Source: Mycobacterium sp. URHB0044
GTDB taxonomy: Bacteria > Actinomycetota > Actinomycetes > Mycobacteriales > Mycobacteriaceae
NCBI RefSeq assembly: GCF_000620625.1
Contig: NZ_JIAW01000028.1
Location: 20,813-84,812 of the forward strand
Direction of reading: 5' to 3'
Length of the DNA stretch: 64,000 nt
Under the pieces are notes generated by a model. That model saw only the letters and a list, made by a program, of their open reading frames with translations. It made no database searches and was not told the DNA's origin. Positions 41,875 to 50,534 of this stretch are shown piece after piece (position 1 is the stretch's first letter; each line of letters opens with the position of its first letter). Both the position numbers and the translations under genes were made by a program.

Positions 41875-42174
41875 ATGAAATACTTTGTCGCTGCTGGGAT
41901 TACCGCGGCCATGCTGTCATCGTCAGCCATCGCACTCACCGCCGTCGCCACGGCGGCGCCGTCGGGGCCGTCGCAGGTGGATCAAACGGTCCGAACGCTC
42001 GAAGCCAGCGGGTACAACGTCACCATCAACCGGACCGGCGACGCACCGTTGTCGGCGTGCACGGTCAGCGGCATCCGCCCCGGACAGACGCACTCCACGC
42101 AGGACTCCCGCGGCGGCGGCTCCATCAACACCACGGTGACGTCGAAGACGGTCTACGTGGACGTAACCTGCTGA
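41875..42174 (+). CDS. Small secreted protein with two cysteines
   Basis: This 99-residue protein has a Sec signal peptide (MKYFVAAGITAAMLSSSAIA, cleavage near ATAAP at 28-32). The mature domain of about 70 residues contains QTVRTLEASGYNVTINRTGD, C60 in LSACTVSGIRPGQ and a C-terminal VYVDVTC. The two Cys probably form a disulfide. Small secreted proteins of this layout recur in mycobacteria without known function. The ATG at 41875 has GAAGGG (41862-41867) upstream. A near-palindrome ATGTG-tacg-CACAT (41839-41852) lies in the AT-rich leader. The last 22 bases overlap the convergent histidine kinase gene. Confidence 0.82.
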   Translation: MKYFVAAGITAAMLSSSAIALTAVATAAPSGPSQVDQTVRTLEASGYNVTINRTGDAPLSACTVSGIRPGQTHSTQDSRGGGSINTTVTSKTVYVDVTC

Positions 42175-43664
42175 GCCCGTACGTGAATCGTCACCAACCG
42201 CACCCGGAAGGTCGTCCTTCCGGGTGCGGATTCGGCGTCGATGGTGCCGCGGTGCGCCTCGACGATCGACGCGGCGATCGACAACCCCAGCCCGAAGCTC
42301 CCGGACGCGTGAGACCGCGATTCGTCCGCTCTGACGAACCGTTCGAACAAGTGCGGCAACAGATCCCGATCGATTCCCGGCCCATCGTCGACGACGGTCA
42401 ACTCGGCGTACGGTGCGCCGTCGTCGGCCCTGCCCGTGGCAACGGCGGTCGTCACGGTCGTTTCGGCCGGTGTGTGCTTCCAAGCGTTGGACAACAGACT
42501 GACGAGCAATTGATGAAGCCGGGCCCGATCACCGACGACCCACACGGCGCCGTCGGGCACGTTGGTCAGCCAGTGATGATTCGGTGCCGACACCGCGGCA
42601 TCGTTGACGGCGTCGATCACGACGTCGGTGAGGTCCACCTCGGTGGTGTCCAAGTCCTCACCTTCGTCCAGTCGCGCCAGCAGGAGAAGGTCGGAGACCA
42701 ACGAACTCATCCGGCGCGCTTCGGCTTCGATGCGGGCCAGCGAGTATTCGGTGGTATCCGGCAACACCGAACTGTCCTGGCGGGTCAGCTCCGCGTAACC
42801 GTGAATCGCGGCGAGCGGGGTGCGCAGTTCGTGGCTGGCGTCGGTGATGAACCGGCGCATCCGCCGGTCGGAGGCCGCCACCTCGGCCAGCGCGCGTTCT
42901 ACGTGTTCGAGCAGGCTGTTCAGCGTGTCGCCGACGAGGCCGACCTCGGTGCGCCGGTCCGTGTCCCTGCGGGGGACGCGCGGCGTGATCGAGTGGTGGT
43001 CGCGGTCCAGCTTCAACGTCGCCACCTCCGCCGCCGTCGCAGCAACCCGGCCGAGCGGGCGCAGCGCGAACCGGACGATCGCGATGGTGCCGAGAGCCGT
43101 CACCAGCAGCGCTAGTGCAGTCAACGCCGCGACGATCGCCGTCTCCCGCGCCACTGCCTTCTGCGCCGGCTCCAGCGACACCGCGGTGACCAGGCGTTCG
43201 TCGCCGTCACCCGGCCGGACCTCCATCAAGTACTCGCCGTGACCGGGCAGGTCGACGTCGTGCTTGCCGATTCCGATCCAGGCCGCCAGTTTCGGGATCT
43301 TGTCGACCACCTCGCGAGGCGCGGGGCCGGCCTCACCGTCTTCGAAGCGCGCCGAATCCACGACCTTGCCGTTCTGGACCAGCGCGATGACGTTGCCCGG
43401 TGCCTGACCGACGACTTGGGTGAGGGGCTTCATTGCGCCAGGCGGCGGTTTGCGGCCATCGGCCGTTGGCGAAATGCGGTACTTCGTCACGCTGTAGCTG
43501 AACCCGTCCGCCGATGCCGTCAGCTGGGTGTCGATGACCCCGGAAAGCGAGCTGCGCAGGGTCAGGACCGACAGCACGCCGACAGTGAGCAGCACGACCA
43601 TGACGATCGCCGAGACCCCGAGCACGAGCTGTCGCCGCAGCGTCCACGTCCGCCAGCGGCTCAT
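42153..43664 (-). CDS. Sensor histidine kinase (TrcS-like)
   Basis: This 503-residue membrane histidine kinase has TM1 at about residues 13-35, an extracytoplasmic sensor to about 172, and TM2 near 175-198. A HAMP domain is followed by HisKA with the phospho-acceptor H278 in ITDASHELRTPLAAIHG. HATPase N-box SNAWKHTP, G1 VVDDGPGID, F-box LFERFVRA and G2 GSFGLGLSIAAS are intact. Its ATG overlaps the regulator stop by 4 bp. Similarity of the pair to TrcR/TrcS (Rv1033c/Rv1032c) is from memory. The signal is unknown. Confidence 0.92.
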   Translation of the reverse strand: MSRWRTWTLRRQLVLGVSAIVMVVLLTVGVLSVLTLRSSLSGVIDTQLTASADGFSYSVTKYRISPTADGRKPPPGAMKPLTQVVGQAPGNVIALVQNGKVVDSARFEDGEAGPAPREVVDKIPKLAAWIGIGKHDVDLPGHGEYLMEVRPGDGDERLVTAVSLEPAQKAVARETAIVAALTALALLVTALGTIAIVRFALRPLGRVAATAAEVATLKLDRDHHSITPRVPRRDTDRRTEVGLVGDTLNSLLEHVERALAEVAASDRRMRRFITDASHELRTPLAAIHGYAELTRQDSSVLPDTTEYSLARIEAEARRMSSLVSDLLLLARLDEGEDLDTTEVDLTDVVIDAVNDAAVSAPNHHWLTNVPDGAVWVVGDRARLHQLLVSLLSNAWKHTPAETTVTTAVATGRADDGAPYAELTVVDDGPGIDRDLLPHLFERFVRADESRSHASGSFGLGLSIAASIVEAHRGTIDAESAPGRTTFRVRLVTIHVRAQQVTST

Positions 43665-44434
43665 TCCGCAGGCCGCAACATGTAGCCGACGCCCCGCACC
43701 GTGTGAATCATCGGCTCACGGCCGGCGTCGACCTTCTTCCGCAGGTACGACACGTACAGGTCGACGATGCTCGACCGTCCTCCGAAGTCGTAGTTCCACA
43801 CCTTGCGCAGAACTTCCTGGCGGCTCAGCGCCCGTCGGGGATGGCGCATCAGGAATCGCAGCAGCTCGAATTCGGTCGACGTCAGCGCGATGGGTTCACC
43901 GCTGCGCGTGACCTCGCGGCTGACGCCGTCGAGTTCGAGATCGCCGACGGTCAACGTCTCGTCGTCGGCAGGTGTCAGATACGCCGAGCGCCGCAGCAGA
44001 CCGCGCAGCCTGGCCACCAGCTCCTCGAGCGAAAAGGGCTTGGTCATGTAGTCGTCGCCGCCGGCGGTCAGACCGGTAACCCTGTCCATCACGGAGTCGC
44101 GGGCCGTCAGGAAGAGCGTGGGCGTGTAGGTGTCCGAATCCCGGATCTGTTGCAGCACACCGAGTCCGTCCATGTCGGGCAGCATGATGTCAAGGACCAG
44201 GATGTCCGGGGTGTTGGCGCGGTATTTGTCGACGGCCTCACGGGCGTCGTGTGCGACGTCGATGTCCCAGCCCTCGTACTGCAACGCCATACGCACCAGA
44301 TTGGTGAGCGCACGCTCGTCGTCGACGAGCAGCACCCGGATGGGTGAGCCGTCGGCGCGATACATCCGGGGCAACTTGCCGAGGATGGCGCGACGGGGAC
44401 CCACGTCAGGGTCACTGACCGGTGGCGAGGTCAT
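43661..44434 (-). CDS. OmpR-family response regulator (TrcR-like)
   Basis: This 257-residue regulator has a receiver domain with the acidic pair in VLLVDDERAL, the phosphorylation site D82 in ILVLDIMLPDMDG, Thr in FLTARDS and Lys in DDYMTKPF, followed by a winged-helix effector (LTSTEFELLRFLMRHPRRAL ... VDLYVSYLRKKVD). An unusual N-terminal stretch (residues 1-31, ILGKLPRMYRADGSPIR) precedes the receiver, as recalled for TrcR. It is the first gene of the pair and overlaps the kinase start (ATGA). Confidence 0.93.
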   Translation of the reverse strand: MTSPPVSDPDVGPRRAILGKLPRMYRADGSPIRVLLVDDERALTNLVRMALQYEGWDIDVAHDAREAVDKYRANTPDILVLDIMLPDMDGLGVLQQIRDSDTYTPTLFLTARDSVMDRVTGLTAGGDDYMTKPFSLEELVARLRGLLRRSAYLTPADDETLTVGDLELDGVSREVTRSGEPIALTSTEFELLRFLMRHPRRALSRQEVLRKVWNYDFGGRSSIVDLYVSYLRKKVDAGREPMIHTVRGVGYMLRPAE

Positions 44435-44491
44435 CCGTCCATTGTCGCGATGTCCAAGTGAAGCGGTGACGTTCTCATAGACAATTCACAT

Positions 44492-44902
44492 GTGCCCAAC
44501 TTCGTGCTGCAACCGATCGGACGGGTTGAGTCGACGCTGACCGACGCCAGCGCCGCGCCCCGCCAGGGCGACGAGGGTTCACCGGATTGCTGGCTGGTGT
44601 TCGATGCTGACGTCCGGGCCGCACTCGAGGGGATAGGACCCGGCAGCGAGATCGTCGTCATCACCTGGCTGCATCTCGCCGACCGCAACGTACGCCAGGT
44701 GCATCCCCGAGGCGAGACCGACAGACCCTTGCGGGGCGTCTTCGCGACGCGCTCGCCCGATCGGCCGAACCCACTCGGCCTGCACGTGGTGACCGTCCTC
44801 GATGTCGACGGCCTTCGCATCCGCGTGCGTGACCTGGAGGCGGTCGACCGCACCCCGATCGTCGACGTCAAACCGGTGCTGGAACCGCGGGGACGGCGAT
44901 GA
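44492..44902 (+). CDS. trmO: TrmO/UPF0066-family tRNA methyltransferase-like protein
   Basis: This 136-residue single-domain TsaA/TrmO protein would use SAM to methylate t6A37 of threonine tRNA. Signature elements are LQPIGRVEST at the start, GSEIVVITWLHLADR, GVFATRSPDRPNPLGLHVV (SAM site) and VDRTPIVDVKPVL. E. coli TrmO has an extra C-terminal domain that is missing here, as in many actinobacterial members, so the function is inferred from the core. The start is GTG 44492 with no clear ribosome site. It is divergent from the response regulator, 57 bp away. Confidence 0.85.
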   Translation: MPNFVLQPIGRVESTLTDASAAPRQGDEGSPDCWLVFDADVRAALEGIGPGSEIVVITWLHLADRNVRQVHPRGETDRPLRGVFATRSPDRPNPLGLHVVTVLDVDGLRIRVRDLEAVDRTPIVDVKPVLEPRGRR

Positions 44903-45023
44903 GGTGTTGTCGTTCAGCGCCTTTCGATCGAGGCGCGCGAGGTTGACGCCACGCAACAAAAGTTCGAGAAGGCAGTTGCGCCAGTTCAATCTCGCGGAGA
45001 CTCCTGGGGATTGGAGATGCCAG

Positions 45024-45413
45024 CTATGACGCCATCGCGTCGAACAGCCGGGCGATCTGTGCAGGTGCCACGTCCACACCGCACTGTGCGCGCAAGTTGG
45101 CCAGCGGCCGCGCAATGCCCTGCAGGTCGGCCCATTCGTTCGGGTGGGCGATGAAGTAGTTCCGAATGGCGTTCTCGGCGTCGCCGGGTGCCAGCGCGCC
45201 GGAGTTGGTGATCGCGTCGTCCGCGCCGGGATGTGTCGCGAGATAGGCGCCGGTCGCCGTCGAGACCCCGCCGAGCGTGGTGCTCAGCCCAGCCGCAGTA
45301 CATCCGGGCTGAGCGGACGCGGTCGGAATCGCGATCGTCGCGGCAGCCAACCCGCCTAGTGCGCCGGCTGCAAGTACACGGAAAGCTCGCATGGTGATGC
45401 TCGATGTTTGCAC
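45024..45413 (-). CDS. Haemophore-like secreted haem-binding protein (MHB family)
   Basis: This 129-residue exported protein has a signal peptide around MRAFRVLAAGALGGLAAATI, ending AQPG at about residue 43. The mature part is a helical domain with two Cys (PGCTAAGL and LRAQCGVD) and TATGAYLATHPGADDAI, typical of the Rv0203/haemophore fold. It could bind haem at the cell surface for iron acquisition. The GTG at 45413 is preferred, since GGGG (AAGGGGCGAGAA) stands six bases before it; the ATG at 45392 gives 122 residues and no ribosome site. Confidence 0.82.
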   Translation of the reverse strand: MQTSSITMRAFRVLAAGALGGLAAATIAIPTASAQPGCTAAGLSTTLGGVSTATGAYLATHPGADDAITNSGALAPGDAENAIRNYFIAHPNEWADLQGIARPLANLRAQCGVDVAPAQIARLFDAMAS

Positions 45414-45563
45414 TTCTCGCCCCTTGAGTCGCGGCGGCACCTTTGTCTCGCCGACGCTAGCGGCTACCCCGCAAACGTCCCGTTAAACCCGCGTCTTTGG
45501 CGCCTCACCGGACGTCACCGACTCGCGTCTCAGATACCTTGATTCGCAATCATTCTCGTTTCC

Positions 45564-45908
45564 TCAGAGATACTTGCGTAGCGTCTCGGCTTGCCTGCGG
45601 AGCCGTTGTGCCGCGTCGTGCCGTCCCAGCAACTCATAGCGGTCCGCTTCCGCGACGTAATCGTCGACGTGGTCGTGCAGGACGGCGCGGACATCGGCGA
45701 TCGACAGCTCACGACGGGCCACCTCCGTCGAGTCGGCGTCCACCGTGGCGGGGTCGACGGCTTCGGCGTTGTCGATCGCCGCGATGGTGGTGCGCAGGGC
45801 GGCGACGGCTTCCGCGTGACGGGTCTTCAATGCGACGCCGAGGTCGCGGCGCAACAGGGCGCGAAGCGCATGGGCGTCTGCGGGTCGATCCACCTGGTTC
45901 TGCGTCAT
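45564..45908 (-). CDS. GatB/YqeY-domain-like small protein
   Basis: This 114-residue helical protein has ALRALLRRDLGVALKTRHAE, LRTTIAAIDNAEAV and ADRYELLGRHDAAQRLRRQA, ending in a short Leu-rich helix. The pattern is that of YqeY proteins, which resemble the tRNA-binding tail of GatB but have no settled function. The ATG overlaps the stop of the HTH gene upstream by 4 bp, so the two are translationally coupled and probably act together. Confidence 0.75.
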   Translation of the reverse strand: MTQNQVDRPADAHALRALLRRDLGVALKTRHAEAVAALRTTIAAIDNAEAVDPATVDADSTEVARRELSIADVRAVLHDHVDDYVAEADRYELLGRHDAAQRLRRQAETLRKYL

Positions 45909-46330
45909 GTGTCGGCCTGCTCCGCAAGGGCACTGATCAGCGTGATCATCTTCGCCGTGTCATCGGCGCCGCCGACGACGATGACCTTGAGGCTGTTGCG
46001 CGTCTCGTCGTACACAGTCTGGACGTGTAGCGGTCGCCGGCCACCCGAGCCGCCGTTGGCCGCGCCCAGCACGTGTGTGGTGATTCGGTCCATGACGCCG
46101 CGACCGACGGCCTCGATCTGCACGATCGCCGACACCTCCACGCGTGGCTCCGTTGCCGGAATCGTTTGCCCGCCACCGGTGAACTCCCGCAGGTCCTGCT
46201 CGGCGATGCGGTATTGCTTGCCGATCCGCACGGCGGGCAAGCGGCCGTCCCGCACGTAACCGCGGACGGTTCGCACGTGCAGCCCGAGGACTTCGGCCAC
46301 TTCCTCGGCCGAGTACAACGTTGATGTCAC
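45905..46330 (-). CDS. Helix-turn-helix protein (excisionase/BldC-like HTH_17) with C-terminal domain
   Basis: This 141-residue regulator has an N-terminal MerR/excisionase-type winged HTH (YSAEEVAEVLGLHVRTVRGY, then VRDGRLPAVRIGKQYRI) and a C-terminal beta-alpha domain of unknown type (residues 60-141, with VSAIVQIEAVGRGVMDRITT and SLKVIVVGGADDTA). The start is GTG 46330, which lacks a ribosome site. A good site precedes ATG codons at 46351/46348 in the same frame, but a TAG at 46342-46340 intervenes. It is coupled to the YqeY-like gene. It probably regulates itself or the divergent decarboxylase. Confidence 0.78.
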   Translation of the reverse strand: MTSTLYSAEEVAEVLGLHVRTVRGYVRDGRLPAVRIGKQYRIAEQDLREFTGGGQTIPATEPRVEVSAIVQIEAVGRGVMDRITTHVLGAANGGSGGRRPLHVQTVYDETRNSLKVIVVGGADDTAKMITLISALAEQADT

Positions 46331-46339
46331 GACTGCAGA

Positions 46340-46381
46340 CTACCGCATCATTACCTATCACTCCTTTATAGAGGGATTATA
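46340..46381 (-). promoter_or_regulatory. Promoter and three-codon upstream ORF before the HTH gene
   Basis: On the minus strand a perfect TATAAT (46381-46376) is followed by AAGGAG (46366-46361) and, nine bases on, ATG ATG CGG TAG (46351-46340). This would encode a three-residue peptide in the same frame as the HTH gene, whose GTG begins nine bases after the stop. It may work by translation re-initiation, or mark a nonsense change in the original start. Confidence 0.45.
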
Positions 46382-46503
46382 GGGATGTTTAGCGCACTCA
46401 GCGGGGGCCGGTGCTGACCTGAGAACGTCGAGACGCAGGTGCCCACGATCGAAATGCCTTGTCCCCCAATCCCTGCGCCCACCTGGAACGGTAGGGTCGG
46501 CAC

Positions 46504-47877
46504 ATGCCTGATCGCACCGCCGGCCTGCGCCTCGCCGCCACGCACGCCGAGGCATTCCTTGCCACTCTCGACGAGCGCCCCGTGGCCGCCCGTGTCGACG
46601 CCGCCGGTGTGCGCGAAGCCCTCGGCGGTCCACTGCCGATTCGTGGTCAGGATCCCGGTGCCGTCATCGACGCCCTCGTCGCCGGCGCCGAGCCTGGTCT
46701 CGTTGCTACCGCGGGGCCACGCCATTTCGGCTTCGTCATCGGCGGGGCGCTGCCCGCCGCGCTGGCCGCGGACTGGCTGGTGGCCGCATGGGACCAGTGC
46801 GCGGCGTTCCATTCGCTCTCCCCCGCAGCTGCCGCGATCGAGGAGGTCGCGTCCGCGTGGACGCTCGAGCTGCTGGGCCTTCCGGCGAGCGCGAGCGTCG
46901 GATTCGTGACCGGCGGTCAGGGCGCCAACACGACCTGCCTTGCGGCCGCCCGGCACGCCGCGCTGGCCCGCGTCGGCTGGGACGTCGAGCGCGACGGGCT
47001 CATCGGCGCGCCGCGGCTGCGCGTGCTGTGCGGTGAGCAGGCGCACGCCACCATTCACACCGCGCTTCGATTGCTCGGCCTCGGCTCGGAGACGGCCGTT
47101 CGCATCCCGGCCGACGACCAGGGCCGGATGGACCCGGTGGAGCTTCGGAAGGCGCTGGCCGCCGGCGACGGACCCGCCATCGTCTGCGTGCAGGCAGGCA
47201 ACGTCGCCACGGGCGCCTTCGACGCCTTCGAACCGATCGCCGACGCATGCGCCGCCCACGGCGCGTGGCTGCACGTCGACGGCGCCTTCGGCCTGTGGGC
47301 CGCCGCCGCACCCGCAACGAGGCACCTGACCCGCGGTGTCGAGCGGGCCGACTCGTGGGCCGTCGACGCGCACAAGTGGCTCAACGTGCCCTACGACGGC
47401 GCCATGGCCATCGTCGCCGAGCCGGAGCATCACGTCGCCGCGATGAGCCTGGCCGGTCCGTACCTGGTGGCCGATCCCGGGCAGCGCGACAGCACGAACT
47501 ACGTGCCGGAGAGCTCCCGGCGCGCCCGCGCGGTGCCGGTCTACGCCGCCATCCGCTCGCTCGGCCGCGATGGCGTCGCGGAGTTGATCGAGCGCAACTG
47601 TGCGCAGGCCCGGCGGATGGCGCAACGGCTGGTCGCCATTCCCGGTGCCGAGATCCTCAACGACGTCGTGCTCAACCAGATCCTCGTCCGACTGCCGGGC
47701 GGCGATGACGCCAACCGCGCCGCGGTGGCCGCCATCCAGCGGGACGGAACGTGCTGGCTCGGGGGCACCAACTGGCGGGGCGAACACGTTCTGCGGGTGT
47801 CGATTTCGAATTGGGCGACGACGGACGAGGACATCGACCGCTCGGCCGCGGCGATCTCCGCGGCCGTCGCACGCTAA
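46504..47877 (+). CDS. PLP-dependent decarboxylase (group II, aspartate aminotransferase fold)
   Basis: This 457-residue enzyme is of the glutamate/aromatic amino acid decarboxylase superfamily. The PLP lysine lies in WAVDAHKWLNVPYDGAM (about residue 297), the aspartate that pairs with the pyridine nitrogen is in WLHVDGAFGLWAA, and the cofactor phosphate region is FVTGGQGANTTCLAAARHA. The substrate is not predictable; this actinobacterial subgroup is commonly annotated only as pyridoxal-dependent decarboxylase. It is divergent from the HTH gene (173-bp gap) and followed by the second 64-bp palindromic element. Confidence 0.88.
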   Translation: MPDRTAGLRLAATHAEAFLATLDERPVAARVDAAGVREALGGPLPIRGQDPGAVIDALVAGAEPGLVATAGPRHFGFVIGGALPAALAADWLVAAWDQCAAFHSLSPAAAAIEEVASAWTLELLGLPASASVGFVTGGQGANTTCLAAARHAALARVGWDVERDGLIGAPRLRVLCGEQAHATIHTALRLLGLGSETAVRIPADDQGRMDPVELRKALAAGDGPAIVCVQAGNVATGAFDAFEPIADACAAHGAWLHVDGAFGLWAAAAPATRHLTRGVERADSWAVDAHKWLNVPYDGAMAIVAEPEHHVAAMSLAGPYLVADPGQRDSTNYVPESSRRARAVPVYAAIRSLGRDGVAELIERNCAQARRMAQRLVAIPGAEILNDVVLNQILVRLPGGDDANRAAVAAIQRDGTCWLGGTNWRGEHVLRVSISNWATTDEDIDRSAAAISAAVAR

Positions 47878-47890
47878 CGGCAACCATCCC

Positions 47891-47954
47891 GCGCCGACAC
47901 TGCTGGGAGATCGCGAATCGCGCGGAAAACGCGATCTCCTAGCAGTCTCGGCGT
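47891..47954. terminator. 64-bp palindromic element between convergent genes (copy 2)
   Basis: Arms at 47891-47915 and 47930-47954 pair at 22 of 25 positions; core GGGAGATCGCG / CGCGATCTCC. It has the same length and the same conserved ACTGCTGGGAGATCGCG-like arm as 18995-19058. Here it separates the convergent decarboxylase and ligD genes, so it probably terminates both. Confidence 0.7.
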
Positions 47955-47979
47955 AGTGGTGGGTGGGGCAAGCGAGCGC

Positions 47980-50247
47980 TTACTCCCACACCACCTCGTC
48001 GGGAGTCTTGTCCGGCCGTAGCCCGCGCCAACTGGGCTGGCGCAGCCGGCCGTCCGACGTGCGCTCGCTGTAGCGCACCTCCCCCACCAGTTCCGGGCGC
48101 ACGAACGTCACGCCCTTGGCGTCAGGGCCGGAAAGCCTTGTGGTGAACGGGGATTCATCAGTATGCAGCGGGGCCAGCGTCTTCTTCAGACTTGCCAGCG
48201 CCTTGTCCGTGAACCCTGTGCCGACCCGGCCGGCGAACTGCAGTCCACCATCGGTTGGCACCCCGACCAGCAGAGCGCCGATGCCGCTGGTCCGGCCGCC
48301 CTCCCCCGCACGCCATCCGCCGATCACGACCTCCTGGGTCAACCAGAGCTTGTCCTTGATCCACGACGCCGACCGCCGGCCGGGCTGGTAGGTCGAGTCC
48401 CGCTTCTTGGCGATCACGCCTTCCCACCGGTGCTTGCGGGCGTATTCCAGCGCCTCCGGTCCGTCGCCGGGGAGCTGCTCTGGCACGGTCAACCCGCCCG
48501 CCTCTGCCAGCGCCTCGAGCACCCGACGGCGGTCGGAGTACTTGGCGCGCAACAGGGATCGGCCGTCGAGCGACAGGATGTCGAACGCCCAGAACTCGAC
48601 ACGGGTCGAGCGGGCCCGGTTCTGCATCTCGCCGAAGCTGGGCACCCCGGACTCGTCGAGCGCCACCGCTTCGCCGTCGAGGATGACGTGGTGGTCGGCG
48701 AGATCAGCTGCCAGCGCCTGTAATTGGGGATACTCGCGGGTGACGTCACGTCCCCGCCGGGACCGCAGGTTCAGCGTGCCGTGGTCGGCGTCGACGAGCA
48801 GCCGGTAGCCGTCCCACTTGCCCTCGAACGCCCATTGCGTCGCCTTGAGTTTGGCCACCGACCCGTGCGTGGCGAGCATCGGCGCCATGTCCGTTGCCGT
48901 CAGCGTCGGCTGTTCCTTCATCCGGTGCGCCAGCCAATTCTTGCCATCTGTCTGAATCAACGCGTAGCGGCCGGAGATCCTGCTGCCGTTCAGGGTGACG
49001 ATCACCTCGCCGCCCTTCGCCGGGCCGTCCGGCGGATTGTCGCGGAACTTCTCGGCCTCGTACGTCCCCGAATCCCAGATGATGACCTTGCCACCCCCGT
49101 ACTCGCCCTTGGGAATGTCGCCCTCGAACGTCGCGTACTCCAGCGGATGGTCCTCGGTGTGCACGGCCAGGTGGTTCACCGAGGTGGTGTCCGGCAGGTT
49201 CTTCGGCACGGCCCACGACACCAGCACCCCGTCGCGTTCGAGCCGGAAGTCGTAGTGCAGCCGGCGGGCGTGGTGCTCCTGGATGACGAAGCGGTCGTCG
49301 TTGCCGAGCACGGGTGAGACCGCGGGCACCGGTTCCGGCGTCTTACCGGGATCGCGCATGCCGCGGTAGGTGGTGAGCCGATCTTCCACCGGCACATTGT
49401 CATCGAGCTCGGCGATCAGGTCACCGTCACGTTCGACGCGCTCCAACACCTCGTCGAACCGCAGGTGACGTAGCTTCGGGTCGTCGATCTCGTCCCACGT
49501 CCGCGGCGCCGCGACGGTGGGTTCGTCACGCCCCCGCATCGAGTACGGCGCAATCGTGGTCTTGGCGGCGCTGTTCTGGCTCCAGTCGACGAACACCTTG
49601 CCGGTGCGCAGGCTCTTGGTCATCGTCGCGGTGACGCGCTTGGGCATCGTCTTCTCCAGCTGCTGCGCGACCCGCTTCGCCAGCACCGAGGCGCCGTGCG
49701 AGCTGATCGGCTGCGCCAGAGGCACATACAGGTGCAGACCCTTGCTGCCACTGGTCAGCGGGTAGGTGGTCAGCCCGATGTCGGCGATGAGGTCGCGCAC
49801 CTCGTGTGCGACCTGGCAGAGCTGCTTCATCGTGACGCCCTCACCAGGGTCGAGGTCGAACACGATGCGCGTCGCGGGCCCGGGTTCCTGCCCACTGGCG
49901 AGGAAGCGCCACTGCGGAACGTGCACCTCGAGCGAGGCCTGTTGCGCCAGCCAGGCGAGACCCTCACGGCTGTCGATGACCGGATACGTCGTCGTGCCGG
50001 ACTTGTGGGTGATCGATCCGCGGCCCAGCCAGTCCGGCGCCGACGAGGCGAGCTGCTTCTCGAAGAACGATCCCTCGGCCACCCCGTTCGGCCAGCGCTT
50101 CCGCGTGACGGCCCGGCCGGCGATGTGCGGCACCATGACGTCGGCGATGGTCACGTAGTAGTCGAAGACCTCGGCCTTCGTGGTCCCGGTGGCGGGATAG
50201 AGCACCTTGTCGGGGTTCGTCAGCTTCACCCGCCCAAAGCGCTCCAC
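47980..50247 (-). CDS. ligD: Multifunctional ATP-dependent DNA ligase LigD (NHEJ)
   Basis: LigD fills, trims and seals double-strand breaks together with Ku. The 755-residue protein has the mycobacterial order polymerase (residues about 5-290), 3'-phosphoesterase (about 310-450) and ligase (about 455-755). Polymerase metal ligands are D131/D133 in FDLDPGEG. The phosphoesterase core contains HHARRLHYDFRLERDG and WAVPKNLP. The ligase nucleotidyl-transfer lysine is K477 in EGKWDGYR, with later motifs LDGEAVAL, FDILSL, EGVIAKKRDS and SWIKDK. It corresponds to Rv0938. In M. tuberculosis it is adjacent to ku, but here a polyol module of about 9 kb lies between them. Confidence 0.97.
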   Translation of the reverse strand: MERFGRVKLTNPDKVLYPATGTTKAEVFDYYVTIADVMVPHIAGRAVTRKRWPNGVAEGSFFEKQLASSAPDWLGRGSITHKSGTTTYPVIDSREGLAWLAQQASLEVHVPQWRFLASGQEPGPATRIVFDLDPGEGVTMKQLCQVAHEVRDLIADIGLTTYPLTSGSKGLHLYVPLAQPISSHGASVLAKRVAQQLEKTMPKRVTATMTKSLRTGKVFVDWSQNSAAKTTIAPYSMRGRDEPTVAAPRTWDEIDDPKLRHLRFDEVLERVERDGDLIAELDDNVPVEDRLTTYRGMRDPGKTPEPVPAVSPVLGNDDRFVIQEHHARRLHYDFRLERDGVLVSWAVPKNLPDTTSVNHLAVHTEDHPLEYATFEGDIPKGEYGGGKVIIWDSGTYEAEKFRDNPPDGPAKGGEVIVTLNGSRISGRYALIQTDGKNWLAHRMKEQPTLTATDMAPMLATHGSVAKLKATQWAFEGKWDGYRLLVDADHGTLNLRSRRGRDVTREYPQLQALAADLADHHVILDGEAVALDESGVPSFGEMQNRARSTRVEFWAFDILSLDGRSLLRAKYSDRRRVLEALAEAGGLTVPEQLPGDGPEALEYARKHRWEGVIAKKRDSTYQPGRRSASWIKDKLWLTQEVVIGGWRAGEGGRTSGIGALLVGVPTDGGLQFAGRVGTGFTDKALASLKKTLAPLHTDESPFTTRLSGPDAKGVTFVRPELVGEVRYSERTSDGRLRQPSWRGLRPDKTPDEVVWE

Positions 50248-50279
50248 GCAGCCATTATCCGCGGAGTAGGGTTCGCTTC

Positions 50280-50534
50280 GTGCGCAGATTCGTCGCAGCG
50301 GCCGTGTTGGCGTGTGCCGGCGCGGTCATCGGCGCTGCGCAAGCCGCTGCGGATCCCGCCGATCTGGTGCCGTACTGCACGGGCGATCAGACGCCGATGG
50401 ACTCGAATTGCCGGGAAAATCCGTCGCAAGCCGCCCCGCACATGGGCTCCGGCGTCTCTCCTGGACTTCTCTACGGTGGTGTCTCTCCCGGACTGCCGTA
50501 CGGCGTCAACCCCGGCGAGGACCCGACCATCTAA
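50280..50534 (+). CDS. Small secreted protein with GVSPGL repeats
   Basis: This 84-residue exported peptide has a signal sequence (MRRFVAAAVLACAGAVIGAA, cleavage near QAAADP), two Cys (PYCTGDQ and NCREN) and a tail with two GVSPGL(L/P)YG units and a third variant, GVNPGED. The function is unknown; short Cys-paired secreted proteins of this kind are common in mycobacteria. The start is GTG 50280, divergent from ligD by 32 bp. Its end overlaps the convergent DUF4032 gene by 4 bp. Confidence 0.75.
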   Translation: MRRFVAAAVLACAGAVIGAAQAAADPADLVPYCTGDQTPMDSNCRENPSQAAPHMGSGVSPGLLYGGVSPGLPYGVNPGEDPTI

